DNA of 31,668 nucleotides from contig JAVQXV010000018.1 in assembly GCA_033577755.1 (NCBI GenBank), positions 1 through 31,668 of the forward strand. Reading direction: 5' to 3'. The stretch comes from JANWXR01 sp033577755 (GTDB lineage Bacteria > Chloroflexota > Anaerolineae > Anaerolineales > UBA6663). Each line of letters begins with the position of its first letter. Position 1 is the stretch's first letter. Positions 9,501 to 15,417 of this stretch are shown here, one piece after another. Below the pieces are notes generated by a model. The model had not been told where the DNA came from, did no database searches, and worked only from the letters and a program-made list of their open reading frames with translations. The translations under genes were made by a program, and so were the position numbers.

Positions 9501-10140
9501 CCGGTCCGGCGCTGTTGCCGGCGTCGCTTGTCGTCGCGTTAATCAGGTTCACAAGATCGGCTGTGGATAGCACCTGGCTGTTCTCCAGCCGATAATCGGC
9601 GATAGGGAAGATGTTGAGGACGCCGGGCTGGCGGGCGAGCCAGGCGTGGCCGGCAGCGTCGGTCTCTAGCACAATGGCGTTGAGGCTTCGGCTCAGGCGG
9701 GCCAACACACGGCTCGTTGGATGTGCTGCGCTGAGGGTTTCGATGAAGCGGTCTTGTGCGTCCTCGATGAGCGAGGCTTGTGCCATCTGGCGCTCACGTC
9801 CGGCCTGAACCGAGGCCAGGTCGGCGAGGGAAGGCTCGGCAAGTTGAACCAGAACCCGTTGCCGTTCGCTTACGGTTTGTGGGGCGACATTGGCCACGGC
9901 AAAGTCTGCGCCGGCCGTGAGCGGCGTCTCGAGGCGGGAGGCTTCGATCCAGGCCGGCAGAGGCGCAAGTGAAGCCGGGCCGTGTCTTAGGGAGATGAGT
10001 TGGTTCGACTTCAGGTCTTCAAGCCACCGGGGTGGGCGGAGCGGGATCTGGGCCAGAGCCGGGAGAAGGGGCTGTGCAACGAAGGCGATTACGATACAGA
10101 GTGAGATGAAGAGACAAAAGCGTGGCGAAATAGATTTCAT
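6595..10140 (-). CDS. Secreted subtilase-like protein, probably catalytically inactive
   Basis: An 1181-residue protein with an N-terminal signal peptide (about residues 1-31, ending PALAQ) and a probable inhibitor-like propeptide at about 90-185. A peptidase S8 domain runs from about 230 to 740. The catalytic Asp (D241 in ILDSGIDF) and His (H320 in FFGHGTQMADIAAG) are present. The catalytic Ser of GTSMA is Asp (D705 in SGTDVAAARVSG; codon gat at 8026-8028 on the minus strand), and the oxyanion Asn position is also Asp (D623 in GVAGDNG). Between His320 and the rest of the fold are two DUF4397-like beta domains (about 339-430 and 436-515). The 400-residue C-terminal part looks like beta-sandwich domains. 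There is no sorting motif or membrane anchor. Family knowledge predicts no normal serine-protease activity; a binding or structural role is inference. Confidence 0.85.
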   Translation of the reverse strand: MKSISPRFCLFISLCIVIAFVAQPLLPALAQIPLRPPRWLEDLKSNQLISLRHGPASLAPLPAWIEASRLETPLTAGADFAVANVAPQTVSERQRVLVQLAEPSLADLASVQAGRERQMAQASLIEDAQDRFIETLSAAHPTSRVLARLSRSLNAIVLETDAAGHAWLARQPGVLNIFPIADYRLENSQVLSTADLVNLINATTSDAGNSAGPEGSVILGQAQPDSTTSDAGSGIRIAILDSGIDFTHAKLGGPGTPTAYAAAYCGRPDARPDPTDPTCNAHTQAPQFNAKVVGGYDFVGESWPRGPLAPDPNPIDFFGHGTQMADIAAGLPLRRNDRARLRLAHFAAGATNVNVFLNGEPVLVNVAFRTITDYAVLQPGAYRLQITPAGQTQPALAETTLTLEPGQDYTVASLEAAGAPFLLTLADNLSAPAAEYVHVRFINTASEGRAIDIALANGGPVLVSNLAFAQASDYVTLPASRHAFEVLDTETSARLTTSTALTFNGGRTYTGYLAGIPSGTGSRTFVLEWSMDDSGTTTGVAPGAVLYAVKVCSAVADACSGVALLQGLEFALDPNGDGDLSDRVDIVNLSLSKPYGLAYDEALSMAILSAGSAGVLTVGVAGDNGNKPYTVSTPGASYGALSVAATSHTGTVLSNSSRGPNGGQMFYNNDIMYAQLIKPEIAAPGSAEAARAGSGSGTRALSGTDVAAARVSGAAAVLIHATERRLWQTEIKSRLMNTAESRVLAEDGRPAPVTRIGSGELRLERALNAQAVAWEEHNRGGALAFGFVDVATHHVTLTRRIFIRNLSHHPIHYRIVPSFRDEADALSGAVSMEVQEGLEVPPGETCPLEIRLHIDGSRLSGWWLNSGANGDNGQALTALEFDGYLNLIDEADPRNNLSLPWHVLPRRAGDTEPATTTLYLENRSGQLELFNHGIGPAYVDGYSLVAVSENQAASFAGLDRTVIDLKAVGVRTFPVPAGFCSPAPSFLLAFAISTHYRQSHANAPGRLEINLDLNRDGVADYQMFNADMNQPNVSAGRNVVWVRNLMTGVATARFYVGHALESGNFTLVACAEQLGLTLADYGRAIGVRVDARDWANSGQITDTADGIAIVVGGDRFLSGGGDIAPNSSVRWIITDRGAAGTSPSEFGLLLLTDAPRLENGRPTRSGAADPAREAWVIHIVP

Positions 10141-10155
10141 AAGGTGAGGCAGTCG

Positions 10156-10184
10156 CTATAGTAAAAAGCCGGTATGGCAGGCAA
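10156..10184 (-). promoter_or_regulatory. Possible promoter for subtilase-like gene
   Basis: On the minus strand TTGCCT (10179-10184) and CTATAG (10156-10161) are spaced by 17 bp, about 15 bp before the start codon of the 6595-10140 gene. Match to sigma70 consensus is only fair, but the site lies directly downstream of a terminator, where a new promoter is expected. Confidence 0.3.
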
Positions 10185-10190
10185 ACGTGC

Positions 10191-10242
10191 AAAAAAACAG
10201 CCCTGCGCCTGGCCGGTCTAGCAACGAACTGTCCGGCAGGGC
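10191..10242 (-). terminator. Rho-independent terminator
   Basis: On the minus strand a GCCCTGC/GCAGGGC stem (10236-10242 with 10200-10206) is followed after two bases by seven T residues (10191-10197). Extra pairing by the CCGG segments inside the loop may extend it. It would end transcripts coming from the broken gene at 10415-10678. Confidence 0.6.
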
Positions 10243-10414
10243 GTTCCTCCGACGGATGGCCCGCCGGACGAGCGCTCTGGCTGCCTGAGACGTGCTCGGT
10301 ATGTTGTTTTCAGCCGTACTTCGCGTTCGAACTGCGTTGCCCGAAATGTTATGCAGGCTTAAGCTGAGAGTCAAGAAACCACAAGGGCTATTCAATCCTA
10401 CCGGTACAGAATCC
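10243..10414. other. Spacer without a recognisable gene
   Basis: A 96-codon minus-strand reading frame crosses this stretch, but it runs through the terminator, has no family resemblance and has no ribosome-binding site. I see nothing convincing here. Confidence 0.5.
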
Positions 10415-10678
10415 CTAATCTCGGCGCTCTCGTTCTCCAATCTCACCCTTTATCCCATCCCACCTCACCACCGCACAAGCGGCACGAACCTCCGATCTGC
10501 GCCAGAAGGCGCTGAAGCGCACAGCTTCGCTCCGTGCGGTCTCGTAGCTGCTCGCCAGTTGATGATAGAGCAACGATCGGCGCGTCGCCCCGGCCGGGAC
10601 GGTCAGGTTGAAGGTGACGCCGACGCCGTTCAGCCCGGTGGAGCCAGGGTCGAGTAGAAATCATTGTTCACGGACTGG
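10415..10678 (-). pseudogene. Remnant of a secreted-protein C-terminal domain
   Basis: Read on the minus strand, one frame gives SVNNDFYSTL and, after a frameshift, the next gives GSTGLNGVGVTFNLTVPAG and continues as LLYHQLASSYETARSEAVRF to a stop at 10415-10417. This resembles the C-terminal beta domain of large secreted Chloroflexota proteins (from memory of the style of such domains). The coding signal stops at 10681 where element B copy 2 begins. Beyond that element, 10845-10880 reads FKNVTR, which would join naturally to SVNNDFYSTL. The fragment is therefore frameshifted and interrupted. Confidence 0.5.
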
Positions 10679-10680
10679 GT

Positions 10681-10844
10681 GTGTGCACGCAAAGGTTGTC
10701 AGGGAACGTGCCGCCCCTTCGTCCTTCGGCGGGCATCCTGAGCTGAGCGAAGCGTAGTCGAAGGACGCCCGCCGCTCCCCTGAGCGCGCTCATCGGAGCG
10801 AAGCCGAAGGGTCAAGGTGCGGCTGACATGTTTTGGGTGCACAC
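10681..10844 (+). repeat. Inverted-repeat element B, copy 2
   Basis: A 164-bp element with ends GTGTGCACGCAAA and TTTTGGGTGCACAC (imperfect inverted repeats). The outer 35-40 bp on each side match copy 1 at 125-228 in the same orientation. The interior is longer and contains its own palindrome (gtccttcg and cgaaggac around a ctgagcgaagcgtagtcg core). It carries no ORF and appears to have inserted in the gene remnant at 10415-10880. Confidence 0.65.
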
Positions 10845-10887
10845 GACCGGGTGACGTTCTTGAAAAGGATCATCAAAATGCCACAGA

Positions 10888-11022
10888 CTAGTGCCTTGTT
10901 AGGCAAGATATTGTAATTTGGGCGGGTTCGCCACTGGTCGGTTCATGTGCAATCGTAATGAGTTTTGATGGCGAAATGCTCGGTGTTGCGAAATATCAAA
11001 ATTCAACCTAACAAGGCACTAG
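10888..11022 (+). mobile_element. MITE-like element A, copy 2 (complete)
   Basis: A complete 135-bp element. Its 16-bp perfect terminal inverted repeats are CTAGTGCCTTGTTAGG (10888-10903) and its complement at 11007-11022. The interior is AT-richer than the surroundings and non-coding. It is a near-identical, inverted copy of 1-125. The terminal CTAG may be, in whole or part, a duplicated target site. Confidence 0.8.
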
Positions 11023-11112
11023 AGCGAATTCCTGATTGATTTACGGTTCCGTGACTGAAAACAGGTCGAATTTCGCATGCCTTGCCGTGATTCAAGCTGG
11101 AAACCGCTCTAG
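11019..11112 (+). mobile_element. MITE-like element C
   Basis: A 94-bp element starts CTAGAGCGAATTCC and ends GGAAACCGCTCTAG; the ends are inverted repeats matching at 12 of 14 positions, with an 8-bp perfect outer part. It shares its left CTAG (11019-11022) with the right end of element A, so the two sit head to tail on one target site. No ORF. It ends 10 bp from the lysK stop codon. Confidence 0.65.
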
Positions 11113-11122
11113 TACCAATCTC

Positions 11123-12166
11123 CTAAACGAGCCTGAGCAAGGTTTGAACCAGCACGGTGATGGCGCGTTGGTATTCGGAGAGCAAAATGTGCTCATCGGG
11201 CGTGTGGTCGAGCGCCGAGTCGCCCGGACCGTAGGCAACGATGGGTGTGCCCCAGGCCGGCCCGACAATGTTCATATCCGAAGTGCCGCTCTTCACCGAG
11301 AACGACGGGTTACCGCCCGCCTGTCGGATGGCGGCCAGCAGCGCGCGAACCAGCGGTGTGTTCTTCTCGCCGCGATACGCCGGCACGCCTTCGATCAGGT
11401 TGAGCGATGCTCCTGAAGCCAGCGCCGCCAGCGCGTTGTGTAGCTCGTCCACCGCCACGCCCGGCGGCAGTCGCACGCCGAACTTCAACCGCGCGTGCTC
11501 TATGAAACCATCGGAGCCGGAGCTCATCTCGCGTAGGGTGGGGAGCACCTGCTCGAACATCCTTGTGTGAGCGCTGTTGCGCTCTGCCGCCCACGCCGTC
11601 ACACGATTCCAGAAAGCCACCGCCGCCTCGCAGGCACTCTCGTCGCGCGCCGCAGTGTGGGCCAGCGCCCGCCGCACCTCGTAATCGAACCAGGCGCTGC
11701 CCTTGTAGCCGAGCGTCACCTTGTCCCAGCCGCTCGGCTCGCCGATGATGGTGAAGTCCGGGCGATACCGGTCTTTGATGAAGTGTGCGCCTCGACTGTT
11801 GCCTTCCTCGCCCACCGCGCCGATGACGATGACGCGCAGGCCCGACAGTTGCTCCTTCGCTCGAATCGCGGCAGCGGTGAACGCGGCCAGCGGGCCTTTG
11901 GCATCCACCGCGCCGCGCCCGTTGAGCCGGTCACCGTCACGCGTCACCGGGATGAAGCCGGGCACGGTGTCAATGTGGCCGAGCAGCATCACCGTCCGCG
12001 TTGCCTCGGCGGGGCCGGCCTCCCCGACCGCGTTGCCAACCTCATCCACGCGCGCCTCCAGCCCGCCGGCACGCATCTGCATGACGAGGTAATTCACGGC
12101 CTCGGCCTCCTGGCCGGTGGGGCTGTAGATTTTCAGGAGGTCTTCGAGGAGCTGGAGTTCGTCCAT
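11123..12166 (-). CDS. lysK: [LysW]-lysine hydrolase (M20 family)
   Basis: Releases lysine (or ornithine in the arginine branch) from the C-terminal Glu of LysW, the last step of the carrier-bound pathway. At 347 residues it fits LysK and the M20 metallopeptidases. Di-metal ligands are visible: H64 and D66 in GHIDTVPG, D89 in GRGAVDAKGPLA, the catalytic/metal pair E120-E121 in GAVGEEGNSRGA, E143 in IIGEPSGWDK, and a C-terminal His in DHTPDEHILLSEY. GEPSGWDKVTLGYKG is typical of LysK/ArgE-like enzymes. It is the last gene of the lys cluster. A heptad tract lies immediately upstream of the ATG in place of a Shine-Dalgarno sequence. Confidence 0.92.
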   Translation of the reverse strand: MDELQLLEDLLKIYSPTGQEAEAVNYLVMQMRAGGLEARVDEVGNAVGEAGPAEATRTVMLLGHIDTVPGFIPVTRDGDRLNGRGAVDAKGPLAAFTAAAIRAKEQLSGLRVIVIGAVGEEGNSRGAHFIKDRYRPDFTIIGEPSGWDKVTLGYKGSAWFDYEVRRALAHTAARDESACEAAVAFWNRVTAWAAERNSAHTRMFEQVLPTLREMSSGSDGFIEHARLKFGVRLPPGVAVDELHNALAALASGASLNLIEGVPAYRGEKNTPLVRALLAAIRQAGGNPSFSVKSGTSDMNIVGPAWGTPIVAYGPGDSALDHTPDEHILLSEYQRAITVLVQTLLRLV

Positions 12167-12225
12167 GAGGAGATTGAAGATTGGAGATTGGAGATTGAAG
12201 ATTGGAGATTAGAGGTTGGAGAGGA
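12167..12225. repeat. Heptad word tract between hicd and lysK
   Basis: About seven consecutive 7-bp words on the plus strand: GATTGAA, GATTGGA, GATTGGA, GATTGAA, GATTGGA, GATTAGA, GGTTGGA. The tract fills the spacer and runs into the upstream gene, so the last residues (SNL) and stop codon of that gene at 12209 are encoded by repeat words, while its other end touches the lysK start codon. Confidence 0.85.
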
Positions 12226-13270
12226 TGGCGCGGGTGATGTCTCGCAGGCTGGCGTTCCCGCCGAGGTCGCGCGTGCGGACGCCGGCGCGCAGCGTCTCGC
12301 AGACGGCGGTGCGCACGCGCTGTGCCGCTGCCGGCTGTCCGATATGGTCGAGCAGCATCGCCGCCGAGAGGATTGCGCCGACGGGGTTGGCCAGGCCCTG
12401 CCCGGCGATGTCGGGGGCGGCGCCGTGCACCGGCTCGAACACGGCAACGCTCTCGCCGAGGTTGGCCGAAGGCGCAACACCCAGCCCGCCCATCAGCGCG
12501 CCGGCTTCGTCGGAGAGGATGTCGCCGAATAGGTTGGTGGTCACAATGACGTCGAAGTTCTCCGGGTCACGCACCAATCGCAGCGCCATCGCGTCCACCA
12601 GCATCTCGTTCGTCCGAATGTCCGGGTATTCGGCGGCGACCTCGAGGCAGGTTTCGCGGAACAGGCCATCGGTAAGTTTGAAGACGTTGGCTTTGTGGAC
12701 GATGGTAACGGTGGGAGGGAGATTAGAGACTGGAGATTGAGATGAAGCTCTAATCTCCGATCTCCTTCTGGCCTGTTCAAACGCCACCCGCGTAATGCGC
12801 TCCGAGCCGCGCTTTGTAATCACGCGCTCGGCGATGGCGGTGTCGCCCTCGCGCCGTTCGCGGCCCACGTACAGGTCTTCGGTGTTTTCGCGCACGATGA
12901 GCAGGTCAACATTGGGGCGCGAGAACGGGCCGGGCAGGGAGAAGGTCGGTCGCAGGTTCGCGTACAGGTCGAACGTCCGGCGCAGGGCAAGGATCGGGCT
13001 GCGGTAGCCGGCGACGAGCGTGGAGGGGGAGGCCGTCGCCCCGAACAGGGCCACGCCCGCTGCGGCGACGTCCGCCAGCGTCTCGTCCGGGATGGCCTCC
13101 CCCGTTTTCTCGAAATGCGCAAAGCCGGCCTGCGCTTCGATGAACTTCAACCCGAGGCCGAGCGCGGCCAGCACCTCGGCGGCGGCAGGGATGACTTCCC
13201 GGCCGATGCCGTCGCCGGGGATGAGGACGATTTCTGATTTGTGATTGTGGATTGCTGATTGTGAGGCCAT
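12209..13270 (-). CDS. hicd: Homoisocitrate dehydrogenase
   Basis: NAD-dependent oxidative decarboxylase converting homoisocitrate to 2-oxoadipate in the aminoadipate pathway. The 353-residue protein belongs to the isocitrate/isopropylmalate dehydrogenase family: LIPGDGIGREVIPAA, TFDLYANLRP, VRENTEDLYVGRERR, HKANVFKLTDGLFR, TTNLFGDILSDEAGAL. The NTEDLYVG segment, instead of ELTGGLYFG in LeuB, is the substrate-loop type of homoisocitrate/isocitrate dehydrogenases. Its place in a lys cluster favours homoisocitrate. The first 14 residues (MASQSAIHNHKSEI) and an internal stretch near residues 166-185 (SEIRASSQSPVSN) are encoded by heptad repeat tracts, so the ancestral start was probably close to IVLIPGDGIG. 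Confidence 0.88.
   Translation of the reverse strand: MASQSAIHNHKSEIVLIPGDGIGREVIPAAAEVLAALGLGLKFIEAQAGFAHFEKTGEAIPDETLADVAAAGVALFGATASPSTLVAGYRSPILALRRTFDLYANLRPTFSLPGPFSRPNVDLLIVRENTEDLYVGRERREGDTAIAERVITKRGSERITRVAFEQARRRSEIRASSQSPVSNLPPTVTIVHKANVFKLTDGLFRETCLEVAAEYPDIRTNEMLVDAMALRLVRDPENFDVIVTTNLFGDILSDEAGALMGGLGVAPSANLGESVAVFEPVHGAAPDIAGQGLANPVGAILSAAMLLDHIGQPAAAQRVRTAVCETLRAGVRTRDLGGNASLRDITRAILSNL
12717..12772. repeat. Heptad tract with hairpin inside hicd
   Basis: Words GATTAGA, GACTGGA, GATTGAG are followed by the inverse TCTAATC, TCCGATC. GGAGATTAGAG and CTCTAATCTCC form a perfect 11-bp inverted repeat around an 18-20 bp loop. It is translated in frame as a non-conserved insertion in homoisocitrate dehydrogenase. 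Confidence 0.75.
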
Positions 13271-13300
13271 CCAGTCATCGGTCTTCAGTCATCAGTCAGA
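13229..13300. repeat. Heptad tracts across hicd start and lysU stop
   Basis: On the plus strand GATTTCT, GATTTGT, GATTGTG, GATTGCT, GATTGTG (inside the 5' end of hicd), then after about 10 bp GTCATCG, GTCTTCA, GTCATCA, GTCAGAA, which reach into the lysU stop codon. Two different words lie side by side in one spacer. Confidence 0.8.
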
Positions 13301-13837
13301 AACCCTCACCTCTTCGGTGCTCTCAATCCCCAGCCTGCGGCGCACGTGGGCGATCAGTCCGCCGGCTGCGATGATGCCGAGCGCGGTAGGCGAGAGCGGG
13401 GGAAAGGAATAGCGCCTGTTGCTCAGCTCGATAACGCTCTCTGCCAGATGGATAGTCAGCATGTCGCCGGTCTGCGCTGCGTCCACGACCTCCGGGCAGG
13501 TGATGAGCAGCAGGCCGTTGTTGAGGCCGTTGCGGAAGTAGATACGGGCGAACGACTTGGCGATGATGGCGGCGATGCCGCGATATTTCAGGCAGGTGAC
13601 GGCCTGCTCGCGCGAGCTGCCGTTGCCGAAGTTGCGCCCGGCCACGATGATGTCGCCCGGCTGCGCGCTGCGCGTGAACTCCGGGTCGAGGTCTTCGAGC
13701 GCATGGGCGGCAATCTCCGCCGGCTCACGTAGTGTGTAGGTGTACTTGCCGGGGAAGAGCACGTCGGTATTGATGCCGTCGCCGTACTTCCAGACTTTGC
13801 CGACAATGGGCATTGAGATATTGAGCGATTGAGTCAT
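13292..13837 (-). CDS. lysU: Homoaconitase small subunit
   Basis: Swivelling-domain subunit that pairs with LysT to isomerise homocitrate to homoisocitrate. At 181 residues it is a LeuD-like protein with YGDGINTDVLFPGKY (near residue 18) and AGRNFGNGSSREQAV (near 66), then FARIYFRNGLNNGLL. It differs clearly from the LeuD at 1765-2349 (GNGSSREQA against GCGSSREHA), supporting a separate substrate. The first ATG at 13837 overlaps the flotillin stop by 4 bp (ATGA), allowing translational coupling. An internal ATG at 13813 (MPIVGKVWKYG) is closer to family N-termini, and the eight residues between the two are encoded by an octad repeat. An alternative is a second isopropylmalate isomerase subunit, but position favours LysU. 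Confidence 0.85.
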   Translation of the reverse strand: MTQSLNISMPIVGKVWKYGDGINTDVLFPGKYTYTLREPAEIAAHALEDLDPEFTRSAQPGDIIVAGRNFGNGSSREQAVTCLKYRGIAAIIAKSFARIYFRNGLNNGLLLITCPEVVDAAQTGDMLTIHLAESVIELSNRRYSFPPLSPTALGIIAAGGLIAHVRRRLGIESTEEVRVSD

Positions 13838-13847
13838 TGAGGATTGG
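13809..13847. repeat. Octad word tract at flotillin-lysU junction
   Basis: Period-8 words on the plus strand: AGATATTG, AGCGATTG, AGTCATTG, AGGATTGG. The tract covers the flotillin stop, the ATGA overlap and both candidate lysU starts. Confidence 0.7.
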
Positions 13848-15315
13848 TCTGGGCCGGCGGTTCGGCGGGTGGCGTTTCCTTGAACAGGCGGGCGACGCGC
13901 GCCAGCACTTGCTCGATGTTTTGGCCGGAGAGCGCCTCTGTCTTGGCGTTGATGACGGTCGCCAGCTCAGGGATGTCGCGCAGGATGTTGGCCAGCGCGT
14001 TGCTGTGCGTTGCGTCGTTGCCGCCGAACTGGACGATGCGCACGTTCTGCCCGACGTTGCCCAGCGCCTGAGCAATTGCGCGCGCCTTCTCTACCTCCGC
14101 CTGAATGAGTAGCTGCGCAATGGTCTGGCGCAGGTTGATCTCGCCCTGGGCGGCTGTGGCCTGCGCCAACTTTTCCTTGCCTTCGGCCTCGGCCAGCAGG
14201 TTGGCGCGTGTGCCTTCCGCCTGTGCCAGCAGGGTCGCGCGCACGCCGTCGGCTTCCGCCGCCTTGAGCGCCCGCAGCTTTTCGGCCTCGGCAAGGCCGG
14301 TGCGCTCCAGCGCCTCGGCCTGGGCCGTGGACTCTTTCTTGAGCGCCTGAGCTTTTGCCTCTGCAATGATGGTGATGCGGCGGCTCTCGGCGTCGGCCTC
14401 GATCTGGGTGGCCTCACGCCGGGCGCGGGCCGGCGTCAGCACCTCGACCTCCTGCTGCTGCTGGACGAGCGCGGCGCGATTGCGCAGCACTTCTTCCTCA
14501 GCCTTGGTCTGAGCCAGGCTCACGGTCTTCGTTTTCTCGACCTCGCGCAGCTCCAGCGCCTGGCGCTGCTCAAGGATGGAGCGGGCGACGTCCAGCTCGG
14601 TCTGCTCGGCCTGTTGCCGGGCCTGTGCGGCTCTGATGCGCGCCTCGCGCTCGGCCTCGGCTTCCGCGATGGCGGCATCGCGTTTGATGGCGGCGATGCG
14701 TGGCTTGGCCATCGCTTCAAAGTAGCCCTGATCGTCGGTGATCTCCTCGATGCCCATCGAGATGATCTTGACGCCCATCGCCGCCATGTCGTCGTCGGCC
14801 AGGTCTTGCACGCTGCGCACGAAGGCGTCGCGGTCGCGATGGACGTTCTCCACCGTCAGCTGCCCGACGATGGCGCGGAAGTTGGCGCTCAGTGTCTGTG
14901 AGACGACGTTGATGACCTGTTCGCGGCTCATGCCGAGGAAGGCGCGGGCGGCGGTGATCAGCGCAGTCTTGTCGGAACCGATTTGTACCTGTGCCACCCA
15001 GTCCAGCTTGATGGGCACGCCGTCCACGGTGTACACCTCGTCGCCGGTCTTGACAATGGTCATCACGGTCAGATCAAGAAATTGGTATTCCTCGAAGAAC
15101 GGCAGAACGAACGTACCCCCGCCGGTGACCAGCCGGACCCCGGTCTGTTCGATGGAACCATCCTGTTTGAAGGTCGTCCGGCCACGCCCGTAGAGCACCA
15201 TGGCTTTGTTCGGCGGTACGCGGCGATAGACGGGGATGAACGAACGAAGGAGAAACAGCGCCAGACCTAGCAGAGCAAGGATGATGACGGCGGTCAAGAC
15301 GCTTTCGAAGAACAT
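13834..15315 (-). CDS. Flotillin-like SPFH domain protein
   Basis: A 493-residue membrane-associated scaffold protein. It has an N-terminal hydrophobic segment (about residues 5-27), an SPFH/band-7 domain (about 30-200, starting IPVYRRVPPNKAMVLYGRG), and a long Ala/Glu-rich coiled coil (about 205-420) with the flotillin-type AEAEA repeats, then a short C-terminal tail. Flotillins organise membrane microdomains by oligomerisation. A good GAGGAG ribosome-binding site precedes the ATG. The gene has no known role in lysine synthesis although it lies between lysT and lysU and overlaps lysU by 4 bp. A possible own promoter is at 15355-15383. Confidence 0.9.
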   Translation of the reverse strand: MFFESVLTAVIILALLGLALFLLRSFIPVYRRVPPNKAMVLYGRGRTTFKQDGSIEQTGVRLVTGGGTFVLPFFEEYQFLDLTVMTIVKTGDEVYTVDGVPIKLDWVAQVQIGSDKTALITAARAFLGMSREQVINVVSQTLSANFRAIVGQLTVENVHRDRDAFVRSVQDLADDDMAAMGVKIISMGIEEITDDQGYFEAMAKPRIAAIKRDAAIAEAEAEREARIRAAQARQQAEQTELDVARSILEQRQALELREVEKTKTVSLAQTKAEEEVLRNRAALVQQQQEVEVLTPARARREATQIEADAESRRITIIAEAKAQALKKESTAQAEALERTGLAEAEKLRALKAAEADGVRATLLAQAEGTRANLLAEAEGKEKLAQATAAQGEINLRQTIAQLLIQAEVEKARAIAQALGNVGQNVRIVQFGGNDATHSNALANILRDIPELATVINAKTEALSGQNIEQVLARVARLFKETPPAEPPAQTNPQ

Positions 15316-15354
15316 CGGACGCTCCTCAACTGAGAAGAAATGGAGACCGTTAGC

Positions 15355-15383
15355 TTTATATCATCCCGCTTCCGTTTCAGCCA
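15355..15383 (-). promoter_or_regulatory. Possible internal promoter upstream of flotillin
   Basis: On the minus strand TATAAA (15355-15360) sits 17 bp from a weak -35 (TGGCTG), about 40 bp before the flotillin start, in the 102-bp gap after lysT. The -10 is good and the -35 poor. Confidence 0.3.
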
Positions 15384-15417
15384 GAGCTGAGCGTGACGGC
15401 ATTCTGACAAATACGCG

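Noticed and set aside
9440..9540. Repeat of ccggcgtcgcttgtcgt in the subtilase gene (TTSDAG twice)
   Set aside because: A single short internal duplication in the propeptide/catalytic linker; no wider pattern.
10156..10446. 96-codon minus-strand frame in the intergenic region
   Set aside because: It runs through a terminator hairpin and its composition matches no family.
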